The notes under the pieces were generated by a model. The model did not search any database, was not told the DNA's origin, and saw nothing but the letters and a program-made list of their open reading frames with translations. Positions 25,706-33,146 of a DNA stretch of 64,000 bases are shown here, piece after piece. The DNA comes from an uncultured Acidimicrobiales bacterium (GTDB lineage: Bacteria; Actinomycetota; Acidimicrobiia; Acidimicrobiales; Aldehydirespiratoraceae). Position 1 is the first letter of the stretch, and the number at the start of each line of letters is the position of its first letter. The stretch is from contig CATOTC010000001.1 in NCBI GenBank assembly GCA_951812975.1, forward strand, positions 434,001 to 498,000, read 5' to 3'. The position numbers and the translations under genes were made by a program.

Positions 25706-25961
25706 TATGTAGATGCTATAAAAATATTTCTTAAGTGTTTTAAATATGTTCTGCACAGCATTAAATAGCATGCTGCTGACTGAAGGCTCTGACCCACCCG
25801 GTCATGGAATGGACCGTGAGCAGATCCAAGCAACATGACCACACCCGCGAAGACCCACGCCGAGGGCGACCTGAACAACGATAACGAGACCGACCCAAAG
25901 GAACCTTCGAGAACCCGAACAAGCCGCCGAATGTGACTTCGCTTCTTTTCCGCCGCTCCGG

Positions 25962-26801
25962 TCAGGCTGGTTCCAACCGGACTCCGATGTGTTTGGCTCT
26001 CGTCGGGGCGAGGCCCGAGATGAGAAACGAAACGAGCCAACCCATGCAGTTCAGGGAGAACTCAGGCGCGGTCGCGGTCGCGGTCAAGTGAAACGGAGTC
26101 AGCGGTGAGGCTGCTTCGGCCATCCCTTGCGTTGGTTCATTCTCGAATTCAACTGTGAACGGGTCGATGGGACGCCTCATGAAGTTCAATTCAAGGTCTG
26201 GCTCTGGATTGTACGGATCGGCGTGCCAGTCGAGTTGTGTTCGAACCTTCACCGAACGAGTTGACTCGTACGAGCGGAACAGACCCAAACTGTCGAGGAG
26301 GCGAAACAGGTTCCACCGCGCTTCACCCGGTTCGTACGTGAGTTCAATCTTCTTCGGCTCGAAGATGCCGAACCGCGCCAGCGATGTCTCGGCGCAGTGA
26401 AAGAATTGAGGGACAGCCCCGCTGGAACGGCTATTCTCACCGGCGAAATTCGAATTCAGTCCGACCTGGAACTCCGCTATCGCAGTCGGATCGAGCTGCA
26501 AGAACCCGGCGAGGTTCATTCTCCAGAGTCCGTCTGGGATGGCATAGGTATTCCCGTCCTTGGCTTTGTGGCGCACCGACGAATCAAATCCGAGGTACGC
26601 AGCGGTTGAACGAAAAACGCTGTAGAGGTCCTGTCCGTGAAGTTCTTCGCCATGCCCGTCCTCGTCGAGCTCCTCATGCCAGGTCAACCCAGGCACCCCT
26701 TCCAGCGATCCTTCCAATCGAAGGTGAAGCGTTTCATCAGGTTTCCCAAGCCCCTTATCCACATCCCTAAAGAGCATTGTCTTCACCTTGTACGCGGTCA
26801 T
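25962..26801 (-). CDS. Hypothetical protein, right end of the accessory island
   Basis: A 279-residue protein of no recognised family. The first ~60 residues look beta-rich (ETLHLRLEGSLEGVPGLTW). The remainder is soluble with aromatic patches (GAVPQFFHCAETSLARFGIF) and a moderately hydrophobic end. There is no signal peptide or clear motif. Its base composition looks less GC-rich than that of the neighbouring metabolic genes. Its start lies 35 bp inside the 3' end of the carnitine dehydrogenase gene (an internal ATG at 26777 would reduce this), so it could be read from that operon's mRNA. Confidence 0.5.
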   Translation of the reverse strand: MTAYKVKTMLFRDVDKGLGKPDETLHLRLEGSLEGVPGLTWHEELDEDGHGEELHGQDLYSVFRSTAAYLGFDSSVRHKAKDGNTYAIPDGLWRMNLAGFLQLDPTAIAEFQVGLNSNFAGENSRSSGAVPQFFHCAETSLARFGIFEPKKIELTYEPGEARWNLFRLLDSLGLFRSYESTRSVKVRTQLDWHADPYNPEPDLELNFMRRPIDPFTVEFENEPTQGMAEAASPLTPFHLTATATAPEFSLNCMGWLVSFLISGLAPTRAKHIGVRLEPA

Positions 26802-27795
26802 GGCGGCGATCGCTCGTTCCTTTCAGACGGCTGCGCTGTTCGGCGAGGGTTTGGCCGGCGGCCCAGTGGTTGGCCTCCAAGGCCTTGAGGATGCCTACCA
26901 GGTTGCGGTCGCGTATGCGTTCCAGTTCGCGGGGTGTGTACTGGCCGGATTGGGCGTCGGACTGGGTGACCAGGGTGTCGACTAGGTCGTCGCTGAGGTC
27001 GGGCACATCGGTCAACTTGCTCCACGGGAGCGCCAGGGTCGGGCCGAACTGCCCGATGAAGTGGGCGAAGCCGCCTTCTCCCCCGGCGGCCCGGTACGTC
27101 TCGAAGAGCCCCATCTGGGCCCAGCGCAGACCGAAACCGTAACGGATGGCGTCGTCTATCTCTTCGGTGGTGGCGACTCCGTCGTTGATGAGCCACAACG
27201 CCTCGCGCCAAACCGCTTCAAGAAGGCGGTCCGCGATGAAGGCGTCGATCTCGACACGAACATGCAACGGCTTCATGGAGACCGACGAATAGGTCTCCAT
27301 GGCAGCAGCGACCGCTGACTCGACGGTCTGTTCTCCGCCGCAGACCTCAACGAGGGGCAGCAGGTACACAGGATTGAACGGATGGCCGACCACGAACCGC
27401 TCCGGGTGAACCAAGGAGGCTTGGAGATCGCTGGGCTTGATCCCCGAAGTCGAAGACGCAACGACCACCCCGGCCGGGGCGTGACGGTCGATCTCCTCGA
27501 GAATGCCCCGCTTGACATCAAGGTTCTCCGGAGCGCTCTCCTGCACATGCCCCGCGGCCCCGACCGCGTCGGCTATCGAGTCGACGACAGTCACGGTGCC
27601 CTCTCTCGGAGGTGGCAGATCGAGCGCGCTCCAGGCGTCCCGGGCGTTGGCGAACACCTCGTCGATGATCCGTTCGGTCTCGGGGTTGGGATCGACCACC
27701 GACACGTCAACCCCGTGCAGGGCGAATCGAGCAGCCCAAGCAGAACCGATGACTCCGGCGCCGACAACGGCTGCGGTTTCGATTGATGCCACCAA
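26767..27795 (-). CDS. lcdH: L-carnitine 3-dehydrogenase (3-hydroxyacyl-CoA dehydrogenase fold)
   Basis: A 342-residue NAD enzyme oxidising L-carnitine to 3-dehydrocarnitine. The Rossmann motif VVGAGVIGSAWAARFALHG opens the protein, and the catalytic region reads SSTSGI, then VGHPFNPVYLLPLVEV with the active His. This version of the motif is characteristic of carnitine dehydrogenases rather than fatty-acid HADH. Next upstream, 13 bp away, is a BKACE enzyme, and before that a gamma-butyrobetaine dioxygenase, which supports the assignment. The last ~15 residues are charged and atypical and overlap the island gene, so the C-terminus may have been replaced when the island inserted. Confidence 0.83.
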   Translation of the reverse strand: MVASIETAAVVGAGVIGSAWAARFALHGVDVSVVDPNPETERIIDEVFANARDAWSALDLPPPREGTVTVVDSIADAVGAAGHVQESAPENLDVKRGILEEIDRHAPAGVVVASSTSGIKPSDLQASLVHPERFVVGHPFNPVYLLPLVEVCGGEQTVESAVAAAMETYSSVSMKPLHVRVEIDAFIADRLLEAVWREALWLINDGVATTEEIDDAIRYGFGLRWAQMGLFETYRAAGGEGGFAHFIGQFGPTLALPWSKLTDVPDLSDDLVDTLVTQSDAQSGQYTPRELERIRDRNLVGILKALEANHWAAGQTLAEQRSRLKGTSDRRHDRVQGEDNAL

Positions 27796-27808
27796 GACTG
27801 AAACCCGG

Positions 27809-28696
27809 TCAGGCTCTCTTGGTCAGACCGAGCATGTCGCGCACCTCGGCGGGACCCATGACATCGATATTGAGGCAGTCGAGGATCGCCACGGCACGGT
27901 CAACGAGCATCCCGTTGGTGGCCAACACCCCCTTCTCGAGATACAGGTTGTCCTCGAGACCGACCCTGACGTTGCCCCCCACCAACACCGCGGCAGCCAC
28001 ATACTCGAGTTGCCTGCGCCCGATCGAGAACGTGGAGAACGTCCAATGGTCCGGGGTGTTGTTGACCATCGCCATCAGGGTGTTCATGTCGTCGGGTGCG
28101 CCCCACGGGACACCCATGCACAACTGCGCCAGGATCGGGGGTTTCAGCAGGCCCCGGGCCTCCATCCGCTTGGCGTACCAGAGATGGCCGGTGTCGAAAC
28201 ACTCGAGTTCAGGCACCACGTCGATCTCCGCGAACTGGCGGGCGATCTCATCGAGCTGCGACGTGGAGTTGGTCATGATGTAGTCGCCCTCCCCGAAGTT
28301 CATGGTCCCCATGTCGATCGTGGCGATCTCGGGCATGCACTCGCGCACATGGGCCATCCGTTCGGTGGCACCGGCCATGTCGGTGCCCTCCTCGTTGAGG
28401 GGAAGAGGGTTCTCGACTCCGCCGAGGGTCAGGTCGGCTCCAGTTCCCCCCGTCAGGTTGATGATGACATCGGTGTCCGACGAGCGGATCCGGTCGGTCA
28501 CCTCCTTGTAGAGGTCGACGTCGCGGCTCTGCTTGCCGGTGGTGAGATCCCGCACATGGCAGTGCACGATCGCCGCGCCGGCCTTGGCTGCTTCGATGGC
28601 GGCATCCGCGATCTCCTCGGGCGTTACCGGAATGTGAACGGACTTGCCGACCGTGTCACCCCCTCCGGTGACGGCACAGGTGATGAAAGTGCTCAT
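27809..28696 (-). CDS. BKACE family beta-keto acid cleavage enzyme (3-dehydrocarnitine cleavage)
   Basis: A 295-residue TIM-barrel enzyme that cleaves a beta-keto acid using acetyl-CoA to give acetoacetate and a CoA ester. The family's zinc site is visible in AAIVHCHVRD (His-x-His) and VGLEDNLYLEKG (Glu-Asp-Asn). Others are LTGGTGADLTLG and the substrate loop around CFDTGHL. In carnitine operons this enzyme converts 3-dehydrocarnitine to glycine-betaine-CoA and acetoacetate; its position between dioxygenase and carnitine dehydrogenase supports that here. Its ATG overlaps the dioxygenase stop (ATGA). Confidence 0.85.
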   Translation of the reverse strand: MSTFITCAVTGGGDTVGKSVHIPVTPEEIADAAIEAAKAGAAIVHCHVRDLTTGKQSRDVDLYKEVTDRIRSSDTDVIINLTGGTGADLTLGGVENPLPLNEEGTDMAGATERMAHVRECMPEIATIDMGTMNFGEGDYIMTNSTSQLDEIARQFAEIDVVPELECFDTGHLWYAKRMEARGLLKPPILAQLCMGVPWGAPDDMNTLMAMVNNTPDHWTFSTFSIGRRQLEYVAAAVLVGGNVRVGLEDNLYLEKGVLATNGMLVDRAVAILDCLNIDVMGPAEVRDMLGLTKRA

Positions 28697-29910
28697 TGGA
28701 TCCCCTCTCCATTCGTGTTCGATTCGGGTCTGACTGACATTCGGGCGGTCTCTCGGCGGCGCATCAAGACTCGCAGCCGCGAGTACACCTCATCGTGATC
28801 GACATAGGCGCCCCGCAGGACTCTTCGGCCCGTCGTCTCGCTGAACGGGCCGCGTCCGTGCAGGATCCGCCGGTTGTCGAAGGCGACGAGCTCACCCACT
28901 GAGAACACCGAGCGGAGTTGGAATTCGTCGCTGCGAGCCAGTTGCGAGAAACGCCGCAGAGCCTCATAGGCGAGGGGAACGTCCTCTTCGGCCATGTCGG
29001 GGAAGCCCCTCACCGGGTGGAAAGTCCGAAATGTCAACGGGCTGTGAGGTCCCCCATGATCGATCAGCGGGCCGCTCCAACGATGGTCGTGCTCCGGTGA
29101 GCGGTTGAAGAAGATCCAGTTGGCGCGGCAGAGGATCTCATAGAACTCAGGTTCGTGCTCCTGTAGGTGCCGGGCCACCGCGTAGCCGTCGGTCATATGG
29201 CTCAGTCCCCCGGCGCATTCGTTCACCTGACAGTGGAGCAGCTGGTAGCCCGGCGGGGTCTCGCGGGTCGGGAGATCGGAGTGCGGAGCCAGCGGCAGCG
29301 CGGTGTTGGCCACCGAACCCGGATCTGCATCAGCGGTGACCGGCCAGGTGGTGCCGAAGTTCGTGTCGCGCAGCGCGCCGATTCGAAGCCCGACCTCGGC
29401 GACCACGTCCTCTCCGCTTCCGAGTCCTACGAGGCGGGCGACACCCGACTCGACCAGCGTCGTCAGCCCTTCCCGCAACGCTTCGTCGTCTTCGAGCACC
29501 CGCGGTCCGTCGAATGTGGGCAGTTCCGGAAGGGTCGCGACTGTCCAGATCCTGGCTGGGGGGATGTGGGCGCTGTGGGTGTGGCGACCCTCGTGCACAT
29601 GACGCAACCAGCCGGAGTGGTGCAGCGAAGTCGGATACCCGTTCCAGGTCAGCTCCAAGTCGCCGTTGTCCGCAACTGCGGCTCCTTTGAGGGTGTCCGG
29701 CGACGGCAGATCCGCGGGATCGAGTTTGTACTCCCTGGTCTGTTCATCGATCGCCTCATCGCCCATGCGATTCTCGAAGAGCCAGAGCGCATAGGCGCGC
29801 ATCTCGGCCCCATCGGGCCAGCGAATCACCACGAATTCTCCGTCCCGCCGCGCCCCAGAAATCGGAGCCTCGGCGTAGAGATAGAAATCTGGTGTCCGAC
29901 CGGGAGACAC
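28693..29910 (-). CDS. Gamma-butyrobetaine dioxygenase-like Fe(II)/2-oxoglutarate oxygenase
   Basis: A 405-residue TauD/TfdA-fold oxygenase predicted to hydroxylate gamma-butyrobetaine to L-carnitine. The iron triad is APHSDLP (His-x-Asp) and ILHGRGPF (distal His). The 2-oxoglutarate Arg lies in GRRVLRGAYVDHDEVYSRLR, a signature of butyrobetaine/trimethyllysine hydroxylases. The N-terminal ~95 residues form the GBBH-like domain (WPDGAEMRAYALWLFEN; WNGYPTSLHHSGWLRHV), but the Cys residues that bind structural zinc in animal enzymes are absent. The two genes downstream process the product. Confidence 0.83.
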   Translation of the reverse strand: MSPGRTPDFYLYAEAPISGARRDGEFVVIRWPDGAEMRAYALWLFENRMGDEAIDEQTREYKLDPADLPSPDTLKGAAVADNGDLELTWNGYPTSLHHSGWLRHVHEGRHTHSAHIPPARIWTVATLPELPTFDGPRVLEDDEALREGLTTLVESGVARLVGLGSGEDVVAEVGLRIGALRDTNFGTTWPVTADADPGSVANTALPLAPHSDLPTRETPPGYQLLHCQVNECAGGLSHMTDGYAVARHLQEHEPEFYEILCRANWIFFNRSPEHDHRWSGPLIDHGGPHSPLTFRTFHPVRGFPDMAEEDVPLAYEALRRFSQLARSDEFQLRSVFSVGELVAFDNRRILHGRGPFSETTGRRVLRGAYVDHDEVYSRLRVLMRRRETARMSVRPESNTNGEGIQ

Positions 29911-29934
29911 GACCTGCGCTATGCGCGCAGACTA

Positions 29935-30804
29935 TCAGTTGTCGCGCAGCAATTCGATGAGCGAACTGGAGTCCCAGCGGCCGTGTCCCTGATGCTGAAG
30001 ACGGGCGTAGAACTGGTCGACCAATGCGGTCACCGGCAGGTGCGCTCCGATGCGTTCGGCCTGCGCCAGACAGATGCCGAGGTCCTTGCGCATCCAGTCG
30101 AGAGCGAATCCGTGGTCGAACTGGCGGTCGGCCATCGTCTGGCTGCGGTTCTCCATCTGCCAGGAGCCCGCAGCTCCTTTGGAGATCGTCTCCACGACCT
30201 CGCCGACATTTAGGCCGGCCCGGATAGCGAAGTCGAGTCCCTCGCTGAGTCCCTGGATCAACCCGGCGATGCAGATCTGGTTGACCATCTTGGTGAGCTG
30301 CCCCGAACCGGGTCCACCGAGCAGCCGGCAGGCCCGCGAGTAGGCCGCGATCAGCGGCGCGGCACGGTCGAAGTCGGCGCTCTCGCCTCCGCACATCACC
30401 GTGAGCACACCGTTCTCCGCACCCGCCTGACCTCCGGATATGGGGGCGTCGACGAAGCCGACTCCCAGCGCCGCCGCGGCGGCGTGGACCTCTTGAGCCA
30501 GATCAGCCGACGCGGTCGTGTGGTCGACCAGGACCGAGCCCGGTCCCATCGTCGAGAGTGCTCCGTCTGCAGCGGTGGTCACGGCCCGAACGTCTGGATC
30601 GTCGCCCACGCACACCATCACGAACTCAGCGCCCTCGGCGGCTGCGGCCGGGGTCGGCGCTTGGGATCCGCCGTGCTCTTCGACCCAGGCCTCGGCGCGG
30701 GCCGCGGTGCGGTTGTAGACGGTGACGTCGTGTCCGGCGGTCTGCAGATGCCCTGCCATCGGATATCCCATTACTCCCAACCCGACAAATGCACATTTAC
30801 TCAT
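29935..30804 (-). CDS. 3-hydroxyisobutyrate dehydrogenase-family NAD(P)-dependent reductase
   Basis: A 289-residue beta-hydroxyacid dehydrogenase. The N-terminal cofactor motif is FVGLGVMGYPMAGHL. Substrate-binding DAPISGGQAGAENG and the catalytic Lys in GSGQLTKMVNQICIAG are intact. Relatives act on 3-hydroxyisobutyrate, tartronate semialdehyde or similar acids. It precedes the butyrobetaine dioxygenase by 24 bp on the same strand and may be the first gene of that operon, but no step of carnitine breakdown clearly needs it. It is divergent from the Sec-DsbA gene. Confidence 0.87.
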   Translation of the reverse strand: MSKCAFVGLGVMGYPMAGHLQTAGHDVTVYNRTAARAEAWVEEHGGSQAPTPAAAAEGAEFVMVCVGDDPDVRAVTTAADGALSTMGPGSVLVDHTTASADLAQEVHAAAAALGVGFVDAPISGGQAGAENGVLTVMCGGESADFDRAAPLIAAYSRACRLLGGPGSGQLTKMVNQICIAGLIQGLSEGLDFAIRAGLNVGEVVETISKGAAGSWQMENRSQTMADRQFDHGFALDWMRKDLGICLAQAERIGAHLPVTALVDQFYARLQHQGHGRWDSSSLIELLRDN

Positions 30805-30861
30805 GGGTGCAGGCTAGAGGGGCAACCCCGGCAGGTGGCAGTCTGGGTTAAGGTCTCGGCC

Positions 30862-31488
30862 ATGACCGAACCGGTTCGGATCGTTGTCTGGTCCGACTTT
30901 CTTTGACCATGGTGCTATGTCGGGACAGTTCGTCTCGACCAGCTCAAGGAGCGCTTCGGCGATCAGATCAGCGTTGTGTGGCGGTCGTTCCTGTTGAGGA
31001 CCGAGCCGAAGGCGGCATCGTTCGAGAGGTTCGTCCAGTACACGAAGTCCTGGCGGCGCCCCGCGGAGATGGAACCTGCGGTGGTGTTCAACGAATGGGC
31101 TTCGGGAAACGAGCCGCCTTCGTCGAGTCTGCCGGCTCAGGTGGCAGCCAAGTCGATGGAGATTCTTGCTCCGCAGAAGGTCGACGCGTTCCATCATCGG
31201 CTTCTTCGGGCCTACTTCACCGAGAATCGGACCATCTCCGACTGGTCGGTGCTGGCGGGCGCTGCAAGTGATGTGGGTGTCGACTCAGAAGAGTTCCTGT
31301 CGATGACCCAACAGCGTGACCGCTCGCTGACCGAGGATGTGATTGCTGACCACAACGAGGCCATCGAAAGGGGCATCACAGGTGTGCCGGCGATGATCTT
31401 CAACGACACGTTCCCGATCCAGGGAGCCCAGGACTTCGACAGTCTGTCTACATGGATTCAGCGCCTGCTCGATCGTCAGTCCGGGTGA
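30862..31488 (+). CDS. DsbA/FrnE-family thiol oxidoreductase with in-frame TGA (candidate selenoprotein)
   Basis: Read through TGA at 30904-30906, the frame encodes 208 residues: ...VVWSDFL-U15-PWC18-YVG, the thioredoxin-fold active site with selenocysteine in place of the first Cys of CPWC. The helical insert and the cis-Pro loop GITGVPAMIF (171-180) follow normally, and 193 codons after the TGA stay open to the real stop. An 8-bp hairpin 12 nt beyond the TGA fits a bacterial SECIS. FrnE-type proteins are soluble cytosolic disulfide oxidoreductases/isomerases. TAAGGT at 30849-30854 would give a leaderless mRNA at ATG 30862. No selA/B/C/D genes are in the window. A point mutation making a pseudogene is the alternative. 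Confidence 0.8.
30919..30939 (+). promoter_or_regulatory. SECIS-like stem-loop after the in-frame TGA
   Basis: GTCGGGAC (30919-30926) pairs fully with GTCTCGAC (30932-30939), including one G-U wobble, around the loop AGTTC. The loop starts 20 nt after the TGA and has G as its second base. Both agree with the published bacterial SECIS consensus (apical loop 16-37 nt from UGA, a G in the first two loop bases). The hairpin lies inside codons for the conserved YVGTVRLD stretch, so coding constraint could also shape it. Confidence 0.6.
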
Positions 31489-31494
31489 GCCGAC

Positions 31495-32040
31495 CTATTG
31501 GTCTTTTTGGTCTGCGCGCCGGGTGCGGGCCGCTACCACCGCCGACACGCTCGACGCGCCCGCCTGATGCAGCAGTTGTGCCAGATGGGTCAGCGTTGTG
31601 CCGGTCATTACTACGTCGTCGACGAGTACGACCTGGTGGCCTTCGACAGAGCCGGTGACCTCATATCCGGCCGCTTCCACGAGTGCGAGCCGCTGCTGCA
31701 CGGGCGTGTCACGCAGTCTCGCGGTGACGTTGCGCTTGTGAACAGCCTCAAGCAACGTCGCATCCATCGCTTCGGCCACTGACTCTGCCAGCGCCGGGGC
31801 GAGTCGACGCTTTCGACCTGATCCGTTCGGGACTGGAACGACCACAATGTCGCCTGCCGGACTGGTGGCGGCTGAGGGCAAGTCGAGGCTGTGTGTAAAG
31901 TCTGTGATCTGCGCTTGCAGGGTGGTGACCGCCGTTTCCGTTTCGTGGTCCTTGGCGGCGGCGATCAGTTCGCCCAACTGGGTCAAGGTGTCGCTGTCCT
32001 CGCACCAGTAGGTGCCCATTACGTGAACCCGTTCAAGCAC
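31495..32040 (-). CDS. ComF-like phosphoribosyltransferase
   Basis: A 181-residue protein with a C-terminal PRTase domain: PRPP-binding loop VVLVDDVVMTGTTL, preceded by IVVVPVPNGSGRKRRL and the RxxxPVQQRLAL-type segment seen in ComF proteins (RLRDTPVQQRLAL). The zinc-binding N-terminus of classical ComF is missing, although MGTYWCED is reminiscent of it (GTYxGxL). ComF proteins take part in DNA uptake and natural transformation; the enzymatic role is unclear. It is convergent with the Sec-DsbA gene (6-bp gap) and divergent from the HbhA-like gene. Confidence 0.78.
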   Translation of the reverse strand: MLERVHVMGTYWCEDSDTLTQLGELIAAAKDHETETAVTTLQAQITDFTHSLDLPSAATSPAGDIVVVPVPNGSGRKRRLAPALAESVAEAMDATLLEAVHKRNVTARLRDTPVQQRLALVEAAGYEVTGSVEGHQVVLVDDVVMTGTTLTHLAQLLHQAGASSVSAVVAARTRRADQKDQ

Positions 32041-32108
32041 GATGGCTGACCCTAACCAATGAGCCGCCCAACAGTGCGAACTTTTGTAAGCAATTTTGCT
32101 AGATCGGG

Positions 32109-32137
32109 TTGCGCTTCTTGTTAGTGCTAACTATAGT
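32109..32137 (+). promoter_or_regulatory. Promoter with internal operator-like palindrome for the HbhA-like gene
   Basis: TTGCGC (32109-32114), a 17-bp spacer and TATAGT (32132-32137) make a good vegetative promoter. The spacer ends in a perfect palindrome, GTTAGTGCTAAC (32120-32131), abutting the -10. A protein bound there would block polymerase; the XRE regulator encoded just downstream is a natural candidate. The leader to ATG 32223 is ~80 nt and contains C-rich short repeats. Confidence 0.6.
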
Positions 32138-32222
32138 ACGCATGTCGGCTTACAAGAGTTACCGCTCTTGGAGTCGCACATCCTCCCCCAACCCCCCAAT
32201 CCCCCAATCCCCCAGGAGCAAA

Positions 32223-32690
32223 ATGTCTGAAGTCCTCGAGCAAGTCAAGACTGCCGCCTACGCATCGGTCGGAGTCAACCTCCTGGTCACCGACGCAATC
32301 GCCGGACGCGAGGTTCCCACCCCCGATTTCATCGAAGAGCACGCCACGCTCGCCCGCAAGCACGCCACCAAGGCACTCAAAGAGTTCCGTGCCTTCACTG
32401 AGCCCCGCGCCGCCAAACTCAGCGAGCAGCTCCCCTCCCGGGTCGCCGAGTTGATCAGCGACAACCGCAACAAAGCCTGGGACTTCATCGGCATCGAAGC
32501 CCCTGAGGCGGACGCAACGGCGACCACGACGTCCAAGCGGCCCACCGCCAAGGTGAAGATGCCCGCCTCCGGCACCAAGACCACCGCTGCCAAGACCGCC
32601 GCCGCCAAGACCGCCGCAAAGGCGAGCAAACCGGCCGGCACCAAGACCGCTGAGTCCGTGAAGACCGACGGCGGCACAGCCAAGGCCTGA
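32223..32690 (+). CDS. HbhA-like protein with Lys/Ala-rich C-terminal tail
   Basis: A 155-residue protein. The first ~100 residues are helical (EQVKTAAYASVGVNLLVTDAI... ATKALKEFRAF), and the rest is a low-complexity Lys/Ala/Thr tail of the histone H1/HbhA type (TTAAKTAAAKTAAKASKPAG). ATG 32223 is set by AGGAG 4 bases upstream. In mycobacteria HbhA is a surface adhesin/lipid-associated protein encoded beside the XRE regulator Rv0474; an XRE gene also adjoins here, 54 bp downstream. Basic tails of this kind can bind DNA or polyanions, so nucleoid association is the other option. Confidence 0.65.
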   Translation: MSEVLEQVKTAAYASVGVNLLVTDAIAGREVPTPDFIEEHATLARKHATKALKEFRAFTEPRAAKLSEQLPSRVAELISDNRNKAWDFIGIEAPEADATATTTSKRPTAKVKMPASGTKTTAAKTAAAKTAAKASKPAGTKTAESVKTDGGTAKA

Positions 32691-32744
32691 CCGCGCTGTG
32701 GCCTGCCCCCGTTCCGTTTCTCAGTCCGTTCCTCAGGTGACCCG

Positions 32745-33146
32745 GTGGTGAGCCGGAGAAACCTCGATCCTCTCAAGGATCTCGGCGAGTACATACGCGA
32801 ACAACGTCGCCAGGCCGAACTCAGCCTTCGCAAGCTGGCCGATCTGGCACAAGTGTCGGACCCCTACCTCTCCCAGATCGAACGGGGCCTCAAGCGGCCT
32901 TCTGCGGAGATCCTCCAACAGATCGCCCGCGCCCTGGAGGTGTCGGCGGAATCACTGTACGTACGTGCCGGAATCCTTGACGAGGACCGCGACAGCAATC
33001 TGATCGCCACCATCCGTGCACAGTCGGATCTCACCACCGAACAGAAACAAGTCCTGATCCGGGTCTACCAGTCCTTCCTTTCCGAGAACGAAGAACCCGA
33101 GGCCGACGACCGGAACGCCGAAGAGGATCCCGAAGCCGAGCTATGA
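32745..33146 (+). CDS. XRE-family transcriptional regulator (Rv0474-like)
   Basis: A 133-residue protein with a helix-turn-helix at ~15-70 (LGEYIREQRRQAELSLRKL; DLAQVSDPYLSQIERG; RPSAEILQQIARALEV), an extension with DSNLIATIRAQSDLTTEQKQ, and an acidic C-terminus. The arrangement matches the small regulator next to hbhA in mycobacteria. It uses a GTG start near 32745 (a second GTG follows). It probably regulates the HbhA-like gene through the palindrome at 32120-32131. Its 3' end overlaps the convergent VOC gene by 6 bp. Confidence 0.85.
   Translation: MVSRRNLDPLKDLGEYIREQRRQAELSLRKLADLAQVSDPYLSQIERGLKRPSAEILQQIARALEVSAESLYVRAGILDEDRDSNLIATIRAQSDLTTEQKQVLIRVYQSFLSENEEPEADDRNAEEDPEAEL

Larger units (their letters stand above)
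25323..25961. other. Island non-coding segment with two inverted dif-like sites and an AT-rich stretch
   Basis: No convincing protein gene occupies these ~640 bp. They hold palindromic site M (25343-25372), site R (25684-25705), a TTGACA box (25659-25664) pointing right, and a markedly AT-rich tract (~25706-25780) unlike the GC-rich surroundings. The only plus-strand frame with a plausible ATG (25836-25934, 32 codons) is too short to call. The segment could be regulatory, an att region, or both. Confidence 0.5.

Noticed and set aside
25836..25934. A 32-codon plus-strand frame (MTTPAKTHAEG...)
   Set aside because: It is too short and composition-driven to support as a gene, with no ribosome binding site; mentioned only as part of the non-coding segment.
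30976..31488. Stand-alone short DsbA-like gene starting downstream of the TGA
   Set aside because: It would begin after the active site and have no ribosome binding site, while the upstream codons encode the correct N-terminus in the same frame. Read-through at TGA explains all the data better.
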